64,000 nucleotides of DNA from Pochonia chlamydosporia 170 (GCF_001653235.2 NC_035790.1:1054001-1118000); one strand, 5' to 3'; shown: positions 11,533 to 24,601, counted from the first letter of the stretch. Numbers and translations: made by a program. The notes: generated from the sequence alone by a model not told the origin.

Positions 11533-14500
11533 CGAGGGCCTTTCTTCAGTAGCACGCAAGTCAATATTAGGCCGAAGTGACGATTCTTTTTTCCCCCTTC
11601 TCGAGTTTTCGGGGTTCGGGTCGCCTTTATTCGTGTTGCAGTGACACGCGAGCCAATTATAAAATAGCCAGTTGGGAAAGAAAGAAAGGTGCAACAATCG
11701 CCAGGCAGTCCGTAGGTCCAAAAGCTGCTGCCTTGGCAAGGATCCAGCCCTGTTATCGATAGTATATGCCCAACGGTGGCAATTGAGGGGCTATTTCCGT
11801 TGTAGCTGGTTTTCTTTGACGGCGAGGCTGTCTTGCAGAGCTTGGTTGCAAAGTTTCGGTGTACGAGTCCTCTTGTTGTCGTGAATGCCCAAACGTGCCT
11901 GGTGCCTGGTGCCTGGTTCAGGACACGGAACAGACGACTTATGGGAGCATATCTGGTGTCGGGATAGAGGCCTGATTTGTATCAGAGGCGGGACACGAAG
12001 GAGATGGTCGGATAGCAGCAAAGATTCTCAGATCGTAGAGATGCGTGGAAGAGCACGATGGAGATGAGAATCGGTGGAACTTGTTTGTGTTTGTGAACGG
12101 CGGTAAAATGGAACCTGATGCAGTTTGCTGGTGCAACCAGACCAGACACAATACGGTGGGAAAAAGGGCCTGGTGGAGCTCAACCAGGAACGGGGAAGGA
12201 CCAACCGGGCGAAACGGCAAAAAGGGAGGCACTCGAGCCCTCCGCTCCACCTCGAAATGTCTAATTAACATGAACGCCTCGTTTGATTAAGTTTTGGTAT
12301 TTAACGGCGGGAGAGAGGAAAAAGCACGCAAGTCGTGTGATTGATTCCGATTGAGCTTATTCATAAACAGGTAGGGGTGACGGGTCATTGTGATTGTGAG
12401 AGGCGGATCGAATCCGGCTCCGATTGAAGTCATGTCATTTCCTTGGTTTGGTTTGTGTGAAGTTGACTTGACCTATTTTGAGGAGCCGAGGTCTCGGATT
12501 TTAGATGTTCGAATCTCAGTCATACGATCCAGGTTATGTCGACATGCTGCAAGCGGTCGTGCCGACGTATTTGACAGTCTCTCTCCCTTTCCTTGATGCT
12601 ACCTCCTATTCTTGCAGACTGGCCATTTGCCTGCGAAACTCGCCGAGTCAAATTGATGACGTCTTCCAATGCTGAGTGTTGGAGCTGGTGCTGTTCGGCT
12701 GCATGATTAAATGAGCTCCAAACTATGACCAGTTCAACGCACGCCACCACCGCCAGAGCTGTAAATTTCGCTGTCGCCAACGCATGAAATACGAACATGG
12801 AGGGAACGGACATAGACAAGAGGCGGCGAGTCATTCTCCAACCGTGCAGTCTCGCCGCATTTCACCCTGCAGGGTAACGATAAGTGTATGTGAGGGCGCC
12901 GATTCCACATACACATGCGTTGTATCGGCAATTTTACCAGCACAATTGATGACTCTAAATGACCAGTCGATCTCAAGGGCGTATACAAAAACAATACGTC
13001 TAGATATAACATCGCCGCACCGGGCATGTTGAAAAGTGAGGGTGGAATGTTAGACGCCCGTCAGCTTACTTTGTCCAGCGCGAGGTGAGTGATGGCCAAA
13101 TCCCAAATGTTCAATCGGCCAGGATCAAGCACCCGCACGTCAGAATTGCCCAATGGCAAATGTTTGGCGTTATTCAGCTAAATCGCTGATGATGTGCAGT
13201 ACTCCGTATAACACAATGGGCTGACGTGCGCAAAATTACAACATGCCGCTCATCACAAACTCGTGGAATGGGGGCGCTTTATGTTTGCTTTTTTCTTTCC
13301 TTCAACACCTTCCTAACAGAGCCATGATTGACTGCCATGTGAAACACTGCTGTGTCCTACTGGTATAACAACCGGACTATACTCCTTAAAGCGCATATAA
13401 AATGGCTGCACAGTGAAGTTCCATGAACCTGGTTAGGAGGGTCTGACTAGAGCGCGTATCGCGGACTCACGCAATTGGGAGAAAGAATCAGAAACAAGCA
13501 TGAGTTACTCCACGCATCAGAGACCAGTTCAATGTACTCGGTAATGCCATTATGAACTACGGCTTGGCAAAAGCCACAGTAAATGTCGCGCGATTGAGAC
13601 AACCCCAATCTCGAAAAGGTAGGTTAAAATGCCGAATTTGGCTCGTATAGCACCAATGTAGACTTGTCCGAGACGAAACATGTTCTCGTTCTGACGGACT
13701 TGGATCCCCATTCCTCTATTTCGACCTAGGCTTACATGTGCGAGGTGCCATCTTATCCATCAAATGCAACTTCTCATTCGGGTGAACTCTAGCTCCAATG
13801 CACTGCTACAACGATTTCTGTTATCTCGACCTCGGATGGCTGAATATGAACTCGTCAAGCCCTGTCCAAGCGACACATGTGTAAATGTGGCGGATGAATA
13901 AAGAAGGGGGGGTAGCTGAAACATGGCTGCAAGCTTTCCCAGCGCCCTCCTCGAAGCATGATGATACTCGCTATGCGAGATGATCGGCCCTGTCGAGGAG
14001 CATTGACAGGCTTGTCGTTACTTGTTTAGAGTAGTTTCGTTGGTGCTGAGCTCGGATGTTGGGCTATCCCTGTTCTCTCGCATCCTGCTTCAAGGCTCAA
14101 ATGCTCAGATGATTGACGAACAATGAGTGCTTGATCGTATTTTCTAGCACTCGCGATGAAGCAAGACGGCGTTCAGCGCGCAAGCAGGCAATAAATTTGT
14201 GTATCCTTTCTGGTCGTCACGCTATCATAGCCTGCATACTTCATGCATACTTGATGGCATGGCTGGCGTTGGAGAAGTATGCTGAGCATATTGAACGATG
14301 GATCACGCCGTTGAGCCACACAGCCGGCGATACGATTGCTCAGTCGGCGCCTGCTGTCCATGGCCTGAACAAAGAACTTGAGAGATGGATGGTTCAATGT
14401 TGGTAATTACATATGTACTCTTAGCGCCAATGCAGGCATGGTCCGCTGTGATGGAGTACGGCTCATCAAATGAGCAGCACCAGACTTTGACCCCATCTTT

Positions 14501-17500
14501 AATAGTCCTTGGATAGCTCCATTCTCTCCGCGCTGTCAGTCGCGCACTCTTGAGCTCATCTCATGCAAGCTATAAACGCGCGTCAGCGCTGGCGTTGGGT
14601 ATTGGATCACCCCTGCAGCAGCGCCGAAGGCTTGAGAAACGACACGGAGTACGGAGTACAGAGAACCGAGTACCCAGGTTACAGTTGCAGTTGCACCGAC
14701 GCATGTGCAAGACGGATGCAGATGAAGTAAACTCATCAATGTGAGGAGTACTCCTTACCGGCGCAATGGTTTGGCGTGTTGGGTATGCTTCCACACGGTT
14801 AGTTGCCGGCAGCACTGGCAAACAGTCAACGCCTGCTTTTGTCACTAGTTAGAAGTTGACATCAAACAGCTTCTATGCCAACCCCATGGAGCATGGCCAG
14901 CAAAAGTCTGGTGTTTTGTTTGTTCCTCACCCACCATCTATGGAACCCTCTCAATCTCGTCTGGGCGGTCGGTCAAACCGCCAGACACTACGGAGTACAT
15001 GCCTGGATTAGGAGAGAAACCAAATGTTTTGCTCTTTATCCCCTTTCGCTTTTTCAGTCACTAATCACTGATAGCTCTCTCGCCTGTGCTCGCCTTCGCT
15101 TGTTGGTTACAGACAACAGCAGTCTTTCAAGCGTTCGCTCGTCAGTTTTGCACCACACCTGTCTCAGTTTCCCCATCTCTCCCCATTGCCCGGGTTATCA
15201 GCCACTCACACGACTGTGCGCATGATCATTCTGTCTCCCCAGTGGTCTGTTCTTTGGGAGCTCCGGGCGGTGGACGGTGGATGGCGGCGGTCGTGGTGGT
15301 ATGTTAGGCTGGGAGAAGTGGGTGAGCATCCAGGACAAAGGATGCCGAGGGTGCTCGTTAGTGGATTAATATCATGAAGTGAACTAAGAAGCGTGGGGCA
15401 TGCCCACGGCCAAAAAGCCATCACAGCAATAGATCGTGTCTGCTGAGGAGGATGGAATCGGATCCATGAACGTTGGTGGTTGATCTGAACATGGACATGA
15501 AAGAAGGACCAACGCCGAGAAGTGTAAGACGGCATCCGTGCCGCCCCGCGATTGGTTGCATGATTTCTATATTCAGAACATTGTGCATACGTGCATTCGG
15601 ATAGGCAACAGAGAGCTTTCGACCTGCAGTGTCAGCGCCAGATTGGTTGTTGGTGAAACCACGCCGATCCCAGTTGATAAAGCTCAACTCATCACAGGGC
15701 GCTTTGGCGGCGGCCTGTTTGGTGGATGTGCTGTGCTGTGCTGTGCTGTGTTAGCAATAGCAGCATGTGTGATATTGAACTGTGCGAGGAGTGTCAATGT
15801 TTGACTTGAGCCGTAGCACAGGGTGGAACGAATTGATGGATGGACTTCTTCGAGTGTGGTCTCGTTGAATGATCAAGTTTCCTGGGATCTGTCATTTATC
15901 CAAACGTCCACATGACTGGTCGAGGCGATCCGTGACATCAAGGGACCAATTAGAACGTTGCTTCAGAAGAGTTTGAGAGTGGAAGGAGAACCTGGTGTGT
16001 TTTGGAGGGGTGGCGGACGGAAAGAGCGACTGGAGGGTGTGGGCGGAGCAGTTTATGCACACTTCGAAGTGCCAGTTCAATGTTCAATGTTGCCCTGGGT
16101 TCCAGTTGGTTGTGTCTGGATGCCAGCAGAGGGGACTTGACACGAAAGAACCAAAAAATAATAGTAAAAATGCTGGGCTTTGGTGGAAGCTTTAAATTGA
16201 GGGGTCAGCTGCCAAACGTGCCGATGCCAGTATTTTCACCAGACGTCAAAGTCAAATAAGACCAGACTGCAAATGGTGCATATCGCAAAGTCACCAACCG
16301 GTGCTGTTGAAGTGGGAAGCATGAAACCAGCCAGTCAGGAGAAGCGAGGCGATCCCAGCGAATCACTTCTGGTCTGGTTCATGGCTGGCCAACTGGTTTG
16401 TTGACTGGACCTGGTCGTCCTGGACAGCTTCGCCCTGTGCCTGTGCCTGCGTGTCAATGCCTGGCCGATGTGTTCAAAGTTGGCTCTGGCTCTGGGTCCA
16501 GTCCAATCCAGCTGCTGCCTTCAATGTTTCCCTACCAGACCGTGCAGACATCCAGTCAGTGCCAGTCTATGTCGGCGCCCACCAGTTATAGGCTTGACTC
16601 GACACCACCAGGCCACTAGGCCACCGGCACACCATACTAAGTACCAGACCAGTTGACCACCAGACCAGACACCACACACCAGACTCCGCGCACAGCACTG
16701 GGCAGAGACGCACAACACAGGCACAGCAACAGAGGCAGAAAATTTGTGCCTTGGCAAATCATCTTCTTGTGTCTTCATCGTCTCTCCAGTTCCTAATTTT
16801 TTTTTTCTTGCAAACTTTTCCCTCGCACCACATAAACACGCACCAAACACAGACGGATCGACTGCCTAGCAACGCCTTACCAGCATCACCTGCGCTTCTG
16901 GGTCCATAATAACGGCTTTTCGAGGCACGACATCCCTTTGTTGACTTAACTTGCAAGTCTCTATCAGACTGGAAAATTTCGTCGTCTCCCCTCTGTTACT
17001 CTCGCGAGCCACAACCGGCCCGCACACGATCCAGTTCTCTTGCCTCTCCTTGGCACCGGCTCACCGTTCAATACCTGACGCCATCCGGACCTGTCCTCCT
17101 CCTCCTCCTCCTCTATTCCAAGGAAGGCTTTGGCCATTTTCTTTTACGTCGACGCCGTCTCATCACACTCGACACACACTTTTTTCTCGACCCGCGCCGC
17201 GTCGCCGTGTCTGAGCCCCCCCTCCACCTACCATTCCAATTCCTTCATCGGGAAACGAGGGGCAAGGTACTCTGTGCTTCCTGGCCTGAGACGCATTCCT
17301 CTTGACCTTGACTTGACGGCCACCAGTTGACCCCTTTCGACACGTCCCAAGCCGCACCTGTATTCTCGCCCTCCTAGCCAACAGCCACAGCCACAGCCAA
17401 GCACGACAATACTACCGCTGCTCTGGCTGGTATTCAGTGGTTCTCCAAACAGACCAGACCACTTGTACTCCGTACACTTGAGCTAGTTCTCGCCTTTCAC

Positions 17501-17962
17501 GTCCCCACAAATTGAATCGCCGGGAACTGGTATCGATTCCTTTGATTCCTGTCCTGTCCCTGCAAAAAGCAAGGCCCTAAGACTGCCTCTGCCGCTCTGT
17601 TGCGCGCCCGTGCACGCACCCAACATCAACGGCGAACGCCATCAATCTCAGTTCAACAAGGAAGGCCCTCATCTTGTCTGGTCTGGTCTGGTCTCTGTCT
17701 CGACGCGCGCAGAGTCGAGTTTCCGTCGTCCTCTCCGAGCTCTTGCGGTTTTTCCTTGGGCGATTTTGCACCCGATCGTCCGCTTTTTCGCGTCGTCCAC
17801 TCATAAAGCAGCGTTTCGGCTCATTGCCCATAAGCCTCCGACTGCTCCTTGTTGCTCTTGGGCTTCTCCGTCAGCTACCGCGTCCACTCACAAACTGACA
17901 CTGCCCAACCCAAACGACCATCTCACCCAATCAGCAAGAAACCCCCGGTATCACTGCCAAAA
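11533..17962. other. Gene-poor interval of about 6.4 kb with long pyrimidine-rich leader
   Basis: I find no recognisable gene here. Perfect TACGGAGTA or TACTCCGTA motifs sit at 13200, 14650, 14989 and 17466. A (GCTGT)n run lies at 15727-15750. From about 16400 to 17960 the plus strand is strikingly C/T-rich and contains repeated CCAGACC blocks (about 16650-16690, 17450), a (CCT)n run near 17097 and GGTCT repeats near 17680. This second half is probably the promoter and long 5' leader of the LYAR-type gene starting at 17963. The transcription start cannot be fixed from sequence. Confidence 0.55.
15727..15750. repeat. (GCTGT)n pentamer run
   Basis: About four and a half tandem GCTGT units, within the gene-poor interval upstream of the LYAR-type gene. 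Confidence 0.85.
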
Positions 17963-19871
17963 ATGGTTTCCTTCCAGTGTGAGGTAATGTCAATCCTTGA
18001 CCGTTTCTTGTTCCATTCTTGTCCCATTCCTGTCCTCCCACCCCAGCCTGGCACTTGGGCTTGTTCCCCCCCTACCTCCCAAGTGCCTGGCCTGGCGCCA
18101 TCATCATGCTTCCACATCCCAAGGCACATCATACATTACACATTACACATCCCACCACACACCCCCCTCCCTAATATCAGTTCCAATACCTTCCCTCCAG
18201 CCTTGACATCACTCCCGCCTCACCAGAAACAATCAAATCATCCACACTTGCCAATCTTGCGCCTACCTCTTGCTGCTTTGATCTAGCAGCGTTACGCTAC
18301 CCTGTCAGTTCAGACGTTCCCTTCTGGTGTCCCGCTGATTCCCTGGCCCACCGGCTTGTCTCTGACTATCCCCCTCCCCCTTTCCAACTGTCACTCAAAT
18401 ACCAAGTACACGCCCCCTCGGCACCCCCATCTGGCTATATTATCCTCTCGCGTCTCATACATTGCGGCATCATCTCTAACTTGAATTACTTTCCAAATTA
18501 ACAGGCGTGTGGTGACGTCTTAACCAAAAAGAAACTCGACCCTCATCGGAACCGTTGCCACGGAGCTTCGTTTTCCTGCCTCGATTGCATGGTTCATTTT
18601 GAAGGTTTGCAATACCGCTCTCACACAGTATGTTGTCACTCTGAATCAACCTTCAGCCCGAGCGTCACGGCGACGCGGCTTCTGAATATATAAAATGACA
18701 TCTAATACCTCCATAGTCCTGCATAAGCGAAGACCAAAAGTACCAAGGCGCACTGTACAAAGAAAAGAACAAGAAGCCCAAGATCCACGACAACAAACCC
18801 GTCGACTCCGAGCAGCAGCAACAACAACAGCAAAGCGAACGACCCAAGAAGATGTCGCAGCAGCCGTATGTTGAGGATATTGGGGAGGACCGGGCCTACG
18901 AGCCATGGAACGATTCCGTTGGTCCAACTGAGGACGAACGATCTCCTGCTGAGGGTCTTCCGGAGGCTCCTACACCACCTGCCGCCGCAACCGAGGAACA
19001 TGTTAACGTCTTTGATTTTCTCGTGGCTACCGGCCAGACTCCCAACGCCTCCAACATGAATCTTCCCAGGGACCAACAGGGACCGGATGTTGGCGACAGC
19101 ACATCGCTGGTACGCTATGAGTATGAAGCTGAGAAATATCTAATGGAAGACGATGAGGCCTTAATCCAGTATGGTTCCGGCCCCGTGCCCACAGATCCTG
19201 CATTCGTCACTCCCGGATCCAAGACGGAGCGGCGACGTAGCCGGGAGAGCGAGCTCAAGAAGGACAAGAAGCGCAAACGTCTCCATGTCGATGTACCTGG
19301 AGATCAAGTTATGACGGATGCACCACCAGTGCTGCATTCCGGGCTCACTGGTAGCTTGAAGGGGTTGATGCGGCCAGTCTACCCTCCCTCACCAGACTAT
19401 TCTGGCGGAGACGTGGGCGAGAATTCTCCTGCAAGCCCTCTGAAGAAGACCAAACACTCGAAACACTCCAAGGGTGGGCAGATCAGCAATAGTTTGTTTG
19501 ACATGATTACTGGCGGTGTCAAGAAGTCCTCCAAGAAGAAGTCCAAGAAGCATTCTCACCGACACCGGGAGAACAAGGACACGAAGCTGCTCGAATACCG
19601 ACCTCAATCCAAGGATAGCAAGAATGATGATAATGATGGTCAAATGGTTGTCTTCAAACCTCGCGCCGATGCATTCCTCTCTTTCGTGAATAAGGGACCC
19701 GGCAGCGAAAAGGGTTGCAGCGTGAATAAGGCCCTGAAGCGATTTCACCGTGAACGTCAGGCGTCTGGCTCCAATCTACCCAAGTCCAAGGAAGAAAAGG
19801 AGCTTTGGCGAACTCTGCGCTTGCGACGGAACGAGCGTGGTGAGATTGTCCTCTTCACCGTCGAGGAGTGA
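17963..19871 (+). CDS. LYAR-type C2HC zinc-finger nucleolar protein
   Basis: Three exons, 17963-17983, 18505-18627 and 18717-19871, give 432 aa. Exon 1 codes only MVSFQCE and is followed by a 521-bp intron (GTAATG...CAG); intron 2 is 89 bp (GTATGT...TAG). Joined, the N-terminus is a full LYAR zinc-finger pair: C6, C9, H21, C25 and C32, C35, H47, C50, ending in the family signature SCISEDQKYQG. A poly-Gln stretch follows (about residues 80-87), then acidic regions and Lys-rich clusters such as KKSSKKKSKKHSH, as expected for a nucleolar protein. LYAR proteins act in rRNA processing and growth control (family knowledge). The C-terminal FHRERQ...ELWRTLRLRRNERGEI block is compact and looks conserved. 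A prediction starting at the 18852 ATG would miss the whole zinc finger. Confidence 0.93.
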
Positions 19872-20869
19872 TGTCCGTAACGTTGGCCAGCCAATAAGTC
19901 GGTCTACTGCAACAATTACATTTCAGGAGTTTTCGGGGTTCACATTTTTGGGCTTAATATGGGACATTTCACGATACCTGCATGAAACACATCATCATTC
20001 ACTGCATTGCGCGACTATTGTTTTATTTTTGGAAATATATTTGTCATTGGCTGGGATGGGATTAGACAATCTACTTTTGGCCTTTCTTTTCGACGTCGCA
20101 GGATGGAAAAGGATTTCAAGTCACTCGGACGAGGATGACTTGGGAGCACCAAAACACACCAAACAAACAAAAAACGAACGAAAACTACTTGTGGCTCGTA
20201 TATCGAAGCCTCCAATGTACGACACTATCAGGGTTAGTGCTAAAACTAAAACGCCAAGCGAGGTTGGTCGACATGGTTTGTCTGACCATTTGATTTGGAG
20301 GAGGGACATGATTGGGATGGCTTCCTGGGCGGAGCTGTAATGATGAAGGGGTTAATGATACCATGGGAGGGAGACAATGTCGGCGGTGGGGCGAATTATA
20401 TGAAGACCACGTTCTGCGAACGAGGCATGTGAGGAATTGTAGTTGATTGCTCTCTTTCAATATCACACATTTCATGAGTTTATTCCAGGTCTGCCTTGCT
20501 TTTGCTGTATAACTAGTATCATTAGTGTGGAACTATTCCTTGTGTTGGAGACACGGGGACTTGAGTGTATAGTATTCAGTGTACATTGGTTTGAAGACTT
20601 GGTCAATTTACTTTGAATCTCAAGAAAGTTGAAATAACCCATGGCAGTGTACTTGCGAGTGGTGGCTACAGGCGGACCACTTCGAGAGGCGGACGGCAAT
20701 TTCCCATGGGCGCCGTAGCCGTAGTCAGCGTGTTTCTGTTGAAAAAAAAAGGGCCGGCCAATGATACAATGATGGAAAAGGCATTTGAGCCATGGCAGTC
20801 TATTACAATCCAAGTCCCCTAATCTAGTCATATATTCGTACATTCCATAATCTAAAATACCCAAAGTTT
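19872..20869. other. Convergent intergenic interval
   Basis: One kilobase between two converging genes, presumably their 3' UTRs. It contains short A-rich runs near 20160-20185 and 20738-20750. The open frames crossing it lack protein-like composition, so no gene is called. Confidence 0.6.
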
Positions 20870-21973
20870 TTACATGACTCTCAAAGGCAGAATATGCTGC
20901 ACCATAGCCTCCCTCCTGCACAACGGACACTCGGGCTTCTCCCTCACCCAATCTCCTATACACTCCCAGCAAAACACATGTCCGCACTGCGTTGCCGACG
21001 GATCCTTGAGCTCCTCGAGACAAAGCGTACACTTCCGCTGCTGCGAACCCTTGATATACCCCATCACCTTGCCGTCTGCAAGATCGAAGCGCGGCACAGA
21101 AGACACGGGGGTATGTGTCGTGAGCGCCAAATCTACCCTGCTCTCCTGAGGACCTCTGGCGCCCAGCTCCGTGAGCAGGAGATCGCTATTCGCAGAGTAC
21201 GAATTCGCATGGTCGAGGGACACGTCAAGCGTGCCAGAGGGGAAGGCGTTGCGCTCGCGGCGGGCAGCGGCGGAAAAGGTCGACCGGATGTGCAGGTAGC
21301 TCTGGAGGGCGAGCTGTATGACGAGCAGCACGCCGAGGACCTCGTAGCCTCCCCTGTCGGGGGAGTCTGGCACGTCGCGCGTGAAGACGTAGCGCAGGGA
21401 GAGGAGGCGCTTCGTCAGCTCGTAGTACGTGCCGTTGAAGTAGAAGAGCGCGAGGGTGACGGCCTGGACGGGCGCCGCGGACGTCAGTGACGGGAGGTGG
21501 TTGGAGATGTATTCCCACGTGCGGGCCTCGCGGGTTGATTGCTTGCCCTTGCGGCGGAGGGTGTCGAGCCGTTTGTCGACGAGCTTGCGCAGCCGGTTGC
21601 GCAGGCTGGGGAGCGTTCTGCTGACGAGGTAGGGGAGGAGGATGGTGCCGGCTATGTAGGCGCTTCGCTTTTGTATGTCGGGGAGTTGGCCGTTGGGGGA
21701 TTCGACCTGGACGAGGTCGCAGTATTCTTCGCCGAGGGTCCGGTTGCCGGGGAGGGTGGTGAGCGAGAAGTAGAGCAGCGTGGCGAGGGAGCGCAGTTCC
21801 GGGGCGAGGGAGTGGGTTGCGCGCGCGCCGAAGAGCCGGCGGTAGAGGTCGGTGATGGTGTTGGCGAGGTGGCCGGTGAAGTAGGCGTCTTTTTGGTGGG
21901 CGCGCACGATGTCCGGGGCCGCGGCGAAGGGGTATGGTGATGCGGTGGGCGAGGAGGATGGTTGGGAGGCCAT
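20870..21973 (-). CDS. PEX10: Peroxin-10, RING-finger E3 ligase of the peroxisome membrane
   Basis: A single exon of 367 aa. The N-terminal half is the Pex2/Pex12-like region: ADIVRAHQKD-type start (here APDIVRAHQKDAYF), LGEEYCDLVQV near residues 81-91, and hydrophobic stretches around 167-182 (AVTLALFYFNGTYYELTKR) and 211-226 (GYEVLGVLLVIQLALQ). A C-terminal C3HC4 RING has C315, C318, C330, H332, C335, C338, C349 and C352. This layout and length match Pex10, which with Pex2 and Pex12 ubiquitinates the import receptor Pex5 at the peroxisomal membrane so that it can be recycled (family knowledge). The codon third positions are very GC-rich, which produces long false open frames on both strands. 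No intron is needed. Confidence 0.96.
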   Translation of the reverse strand: MASQPSSSPTASPYPFAAAPDIVRAHQKDAYFTGHLANTITDLYRRLFGARATHSLAPELRSLATLLYFSLTTLPGNRTLGEEYCDLVQVESPNGQLPDIQKRSAYIAGTILLPYLVSRTLPSLRNRLRKLVDKRLDTLRRKGKQSTREARTWEYISNHLPSLTSAAPVQAVTLALFYFNGTYYELTKRLLSLRYVFTRDVPDSPDRGGYEVLGVLLVIQLALQSYLHIRSTFSAAARRERNAFPSGTLDVSLDHANSYSANSDLLLTELGARGPQESRVDLALTTHTPVSSVPRFDLADGKVMGYIKGSQQRKCTLCLEELKDPSATQCGHVFCWECIGDWVREKPECPLCRREAMVQHILPLRVM

Positions 21974-23384
21974 GGTGGCCTGGGGGTGGTGGAGCTCGGG
22001 AGATGGAGCTGTGGTGTATGAGGTTGTGGACTTTTATATGATGGGATTGGAGTTTGGAGATGTATTGCGCTGACGGGTGGTTGTGGTGATGTGAGGTTGA
22101 GGATGTCGGTCGTTGGTGTTGAAGTCGGAGGTCGGCAGGTCCCCGGATTTGATTCCTGTCCCGAGGTTCAATGGCAGTTGGGCGTGGGGAAATGCCATGT
22201 GCGGGTCTGAAAACGGCAGGCGGTGGGGTTGGAGGTGCGTATAAGTGTCGGTGATCCAAAACGGTGTATGAAGTATGGAATGGTCGGGGTAGATGTATAA
22301 GGAGCAGAGACGATGTAGGTAGAATTTGGAGAGATTTGAATTTTTAGCTTACATGTGCTTGTGTTAGTTTGCGTGATGAAGTTGGATGAATATACATGGG
22401 AAGACGACCGGGAGGAAGATGAGTCGTGCTGGTAAGGCTCATCTAAACATATTTTGCATGTACATCGCGTGGGAGTACTGACGAATGTTATGTAGCTTTG
22501 GTGTAGATACCCAACTGTTGTACTCTATGCTTCATCGTGGTATGTGGAGTCCCTGTTGCTGCCGTCTTTGTGTTACATGCTTGGAACTTTCACGGACATG
22601 ATCTTTCTCACAAAACATTTTATGGTATCGACCAATTGTTAACTCGGGCATTAGATGTAGTCGGCTTTGTCATATTCAAGTAAAATTAATCCGCTGAGAG
22701 CCAGAAGCGACACCTCACATCGAGCACTAGGGAGAACGAGTCAGCCTCTTTCGTTCCTGCATTGAGCCTGACCTTCTGTCCGTATTTATCCCAGAGCCTA
22801 AGCATCTTGTATAAGAAATATTCACGAGATGTCCCGCCATTTGGCTACTAACCCAATCTTATTCGAAGTCTAAGTGGCCCGGGATATAAGAAGCAGATTA
22901 TATTGTAACTCCCATCTACTTACGTCTGCGCCCGATCCCTGATTCTGATCATATTTATCACGCTCGCCATGTATAACAAGATGGCTCAACAGGCTTTCAT
23001 TTCATCTATTAGACGTATATATAACTTGTAATAGTTTAGACTTGTGTCATAATACTGCACACTGACAAGAATTCATGGTGGCGCGCAAAGGTAGGATAGA
23101 AAGGTCTTTGATAGCTTCAGTTATCAGGAAGACAGCCACATACCCGTCGGCCCGGGATATGACACCTTGGGAATATAATCCAACACCTTTCCAGCATGTA
23201 TCATTTCAAGCAAAGTGTAAGAATGTTATACCGTTCGTCGATCCTTGGCACCGTTGGTTTGACAGTCAACATCCCAGTAGTGCTTACGCCGTACATGAAA
23301 CGCCACATATGAAACGACCATCACCGCGCTCCATTCTCACCATCAACATAGTTCACCACAAACAAAACATATGCTCCCATCGCC
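21974..23384. other. Divergent intergenic interval (PEX10 and hydrolase promoters)
   Basis: This 1.4 kb separates two divergently transcribed genes and must carry both promoters. It becomes AT-rich away from the PEX10 start. I see no coding region, and no motif I can assign to a named regulator. Confidence 0.55.
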
Positions 23385-24185
23385 ATGGCCAAACCCATCA
23401 TCGTCTGCATCCCCGGCGCCTTCCACGCCCGCTCATCGTGGGACAAAGTCGCCATCCCCCTCCGCCAACAGGGCTACACGGTCCTCACACCCCCCCTCGC
23501 AACATGCACCACCACAGAAGACGCGCATGAAATAGTAGGCAAGACGACCCTAGACGACGTCTCCCTCATCCACGAGCAGCTCCTCCCGCTGCTGGACCAA
23601 GGCGCCGAAGCACTCCTCGTATCCCACAGCTACGGCTCCGTGTCCGCCACTCTCGCCATAGAAGGACACACAGTCGCGGACAGAAAATCAAGAGGTTTAA
23701 ACGGCGGGATTATAGGACTCGTGGTGATAGCTGGGTTTGCGTTTCGAGTACATGGGAAGAGTATCGTGGGGGATGATAGTGACCCGCCTGTGCCAGAGTA
23801 CTTTACAGTCAAGGTATGAGTTCCCTGACTTTAGGAGAAATGTTCTAACGTGGTGTAGGATGGGATATGTCACTTGAAGGAGATTGCCAAGACGTTTTTC
23901 TACAGCGATTTGCCTGCCGCGCAGCAGGACGACGCGTGGGGGAGGTTATTGAAGGCGCATAGCCGTGCTAGTTTATGTGCGTTTCCCAAGTTTATCGCCT
24001 CTGATGTGGTTGTTCCCAAGACGTATGTGCTGTGTGAGTTGGACAAGGCGGTTGAGCCGGCGCACCAGGAGATGTTTACGCAGATTGGGAAGTTTGATCG
24101 CGTGGTTAGGATTGAGGCTGGTCATACACCGTTGGTGAGTGTGCCGGAGAGAATTGTGGATATTGTGGTTGAGGCGGCGAATTGA
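23385..24185 (+). CDS. Alpha/beta hydrolase (methylesterase-like), unknown substrate
   Basis: Two exons, 23385-23813 and 23859-24185, give 251 aa. The 45-bp intron (GTATGA...TAG, possible branch TCTAACG) keeps the frame. The protein opens with the family strand and oxyanion motif (PIIVCIPGAFHARSSW). The nucleophile is S82 in the elbow SHSYGS, the likely acid is D205 in CELDKAV, and the histidine is H232 in EAGHTP. This triad and the length of about 250 aa fit the AB_hydrolase_6 family, which includes plant methylesterases and many fungal esterases, some in secondary-metabolite pathways. No biosynthetic partners lie nearby, so there is no pathway assignment. There is no signal peptide, so it is probably cytosolic. 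Confidence 0.85.
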
Positions 24186-24601
24186 CGATGCAAATTGGTG
24201 TCAGGTTGAAGATAAGATGCTGTACGCTGTACTGTAGGTTATGTTCCAACCATGCCGATATGAACAGATTGTAGGGCTGTGATTTATGGGAAAGCGTTGA
24301 TGGTAACATTAAAAGATGCGACGAACGCAGTGGATCGTCACACGCCACGGCGGGGCGTGACGTATTGCAGCTCCATCAGTCTGATCGATCTCTACGTGTC
24401 TCGTGGCCCCTGACCAAAAAAAAAAAAGAGAATCTAATCTTCAACTTCACCCTTGACTATCCTTGCAAACCAGCCCGCGCATTCACTCTTTTACCGCCGG
24501 GCGCACTTCCCTCATCGCTCCCTACTCACCACTTCATCCACGATCGCGACAAACCCTCCATCCTCGTCCTCACCCTCTTGCGTCCATGACGCGCCGCCAC
24601 C
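24186..24601. other. Short intergenic interval before the ERD1-like gene
   Basis: 416 bp between two genes on the same strand. It contains an A-run at about 24416-24427 and a C/T-rich leader just ahead of the next start codon. No gene seen. Confidence 0.6.

Noticed and set aside
12400..12425. Motif resembling a tRNA B box (GGATCGAATCC)
   Set aside because: No A box, paired T-arm or acceptor stem could be built around it on either strand.
19750..20340. 196-codon plus-strand open frame overlapping the LYAR-type 3' end
   Set aside because: It shares DNA with a conserved C-terminus in another frame, and the rest is AT-rich UTR-like sequence.
21225..22259. 344-codon minus-strand open frame rich in Pro, Arg and His
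   Set aside because: It overlaps PEX10 in another frame. PEX10 has a complete RING domain, and the GC-rich third positions explain the false frame.
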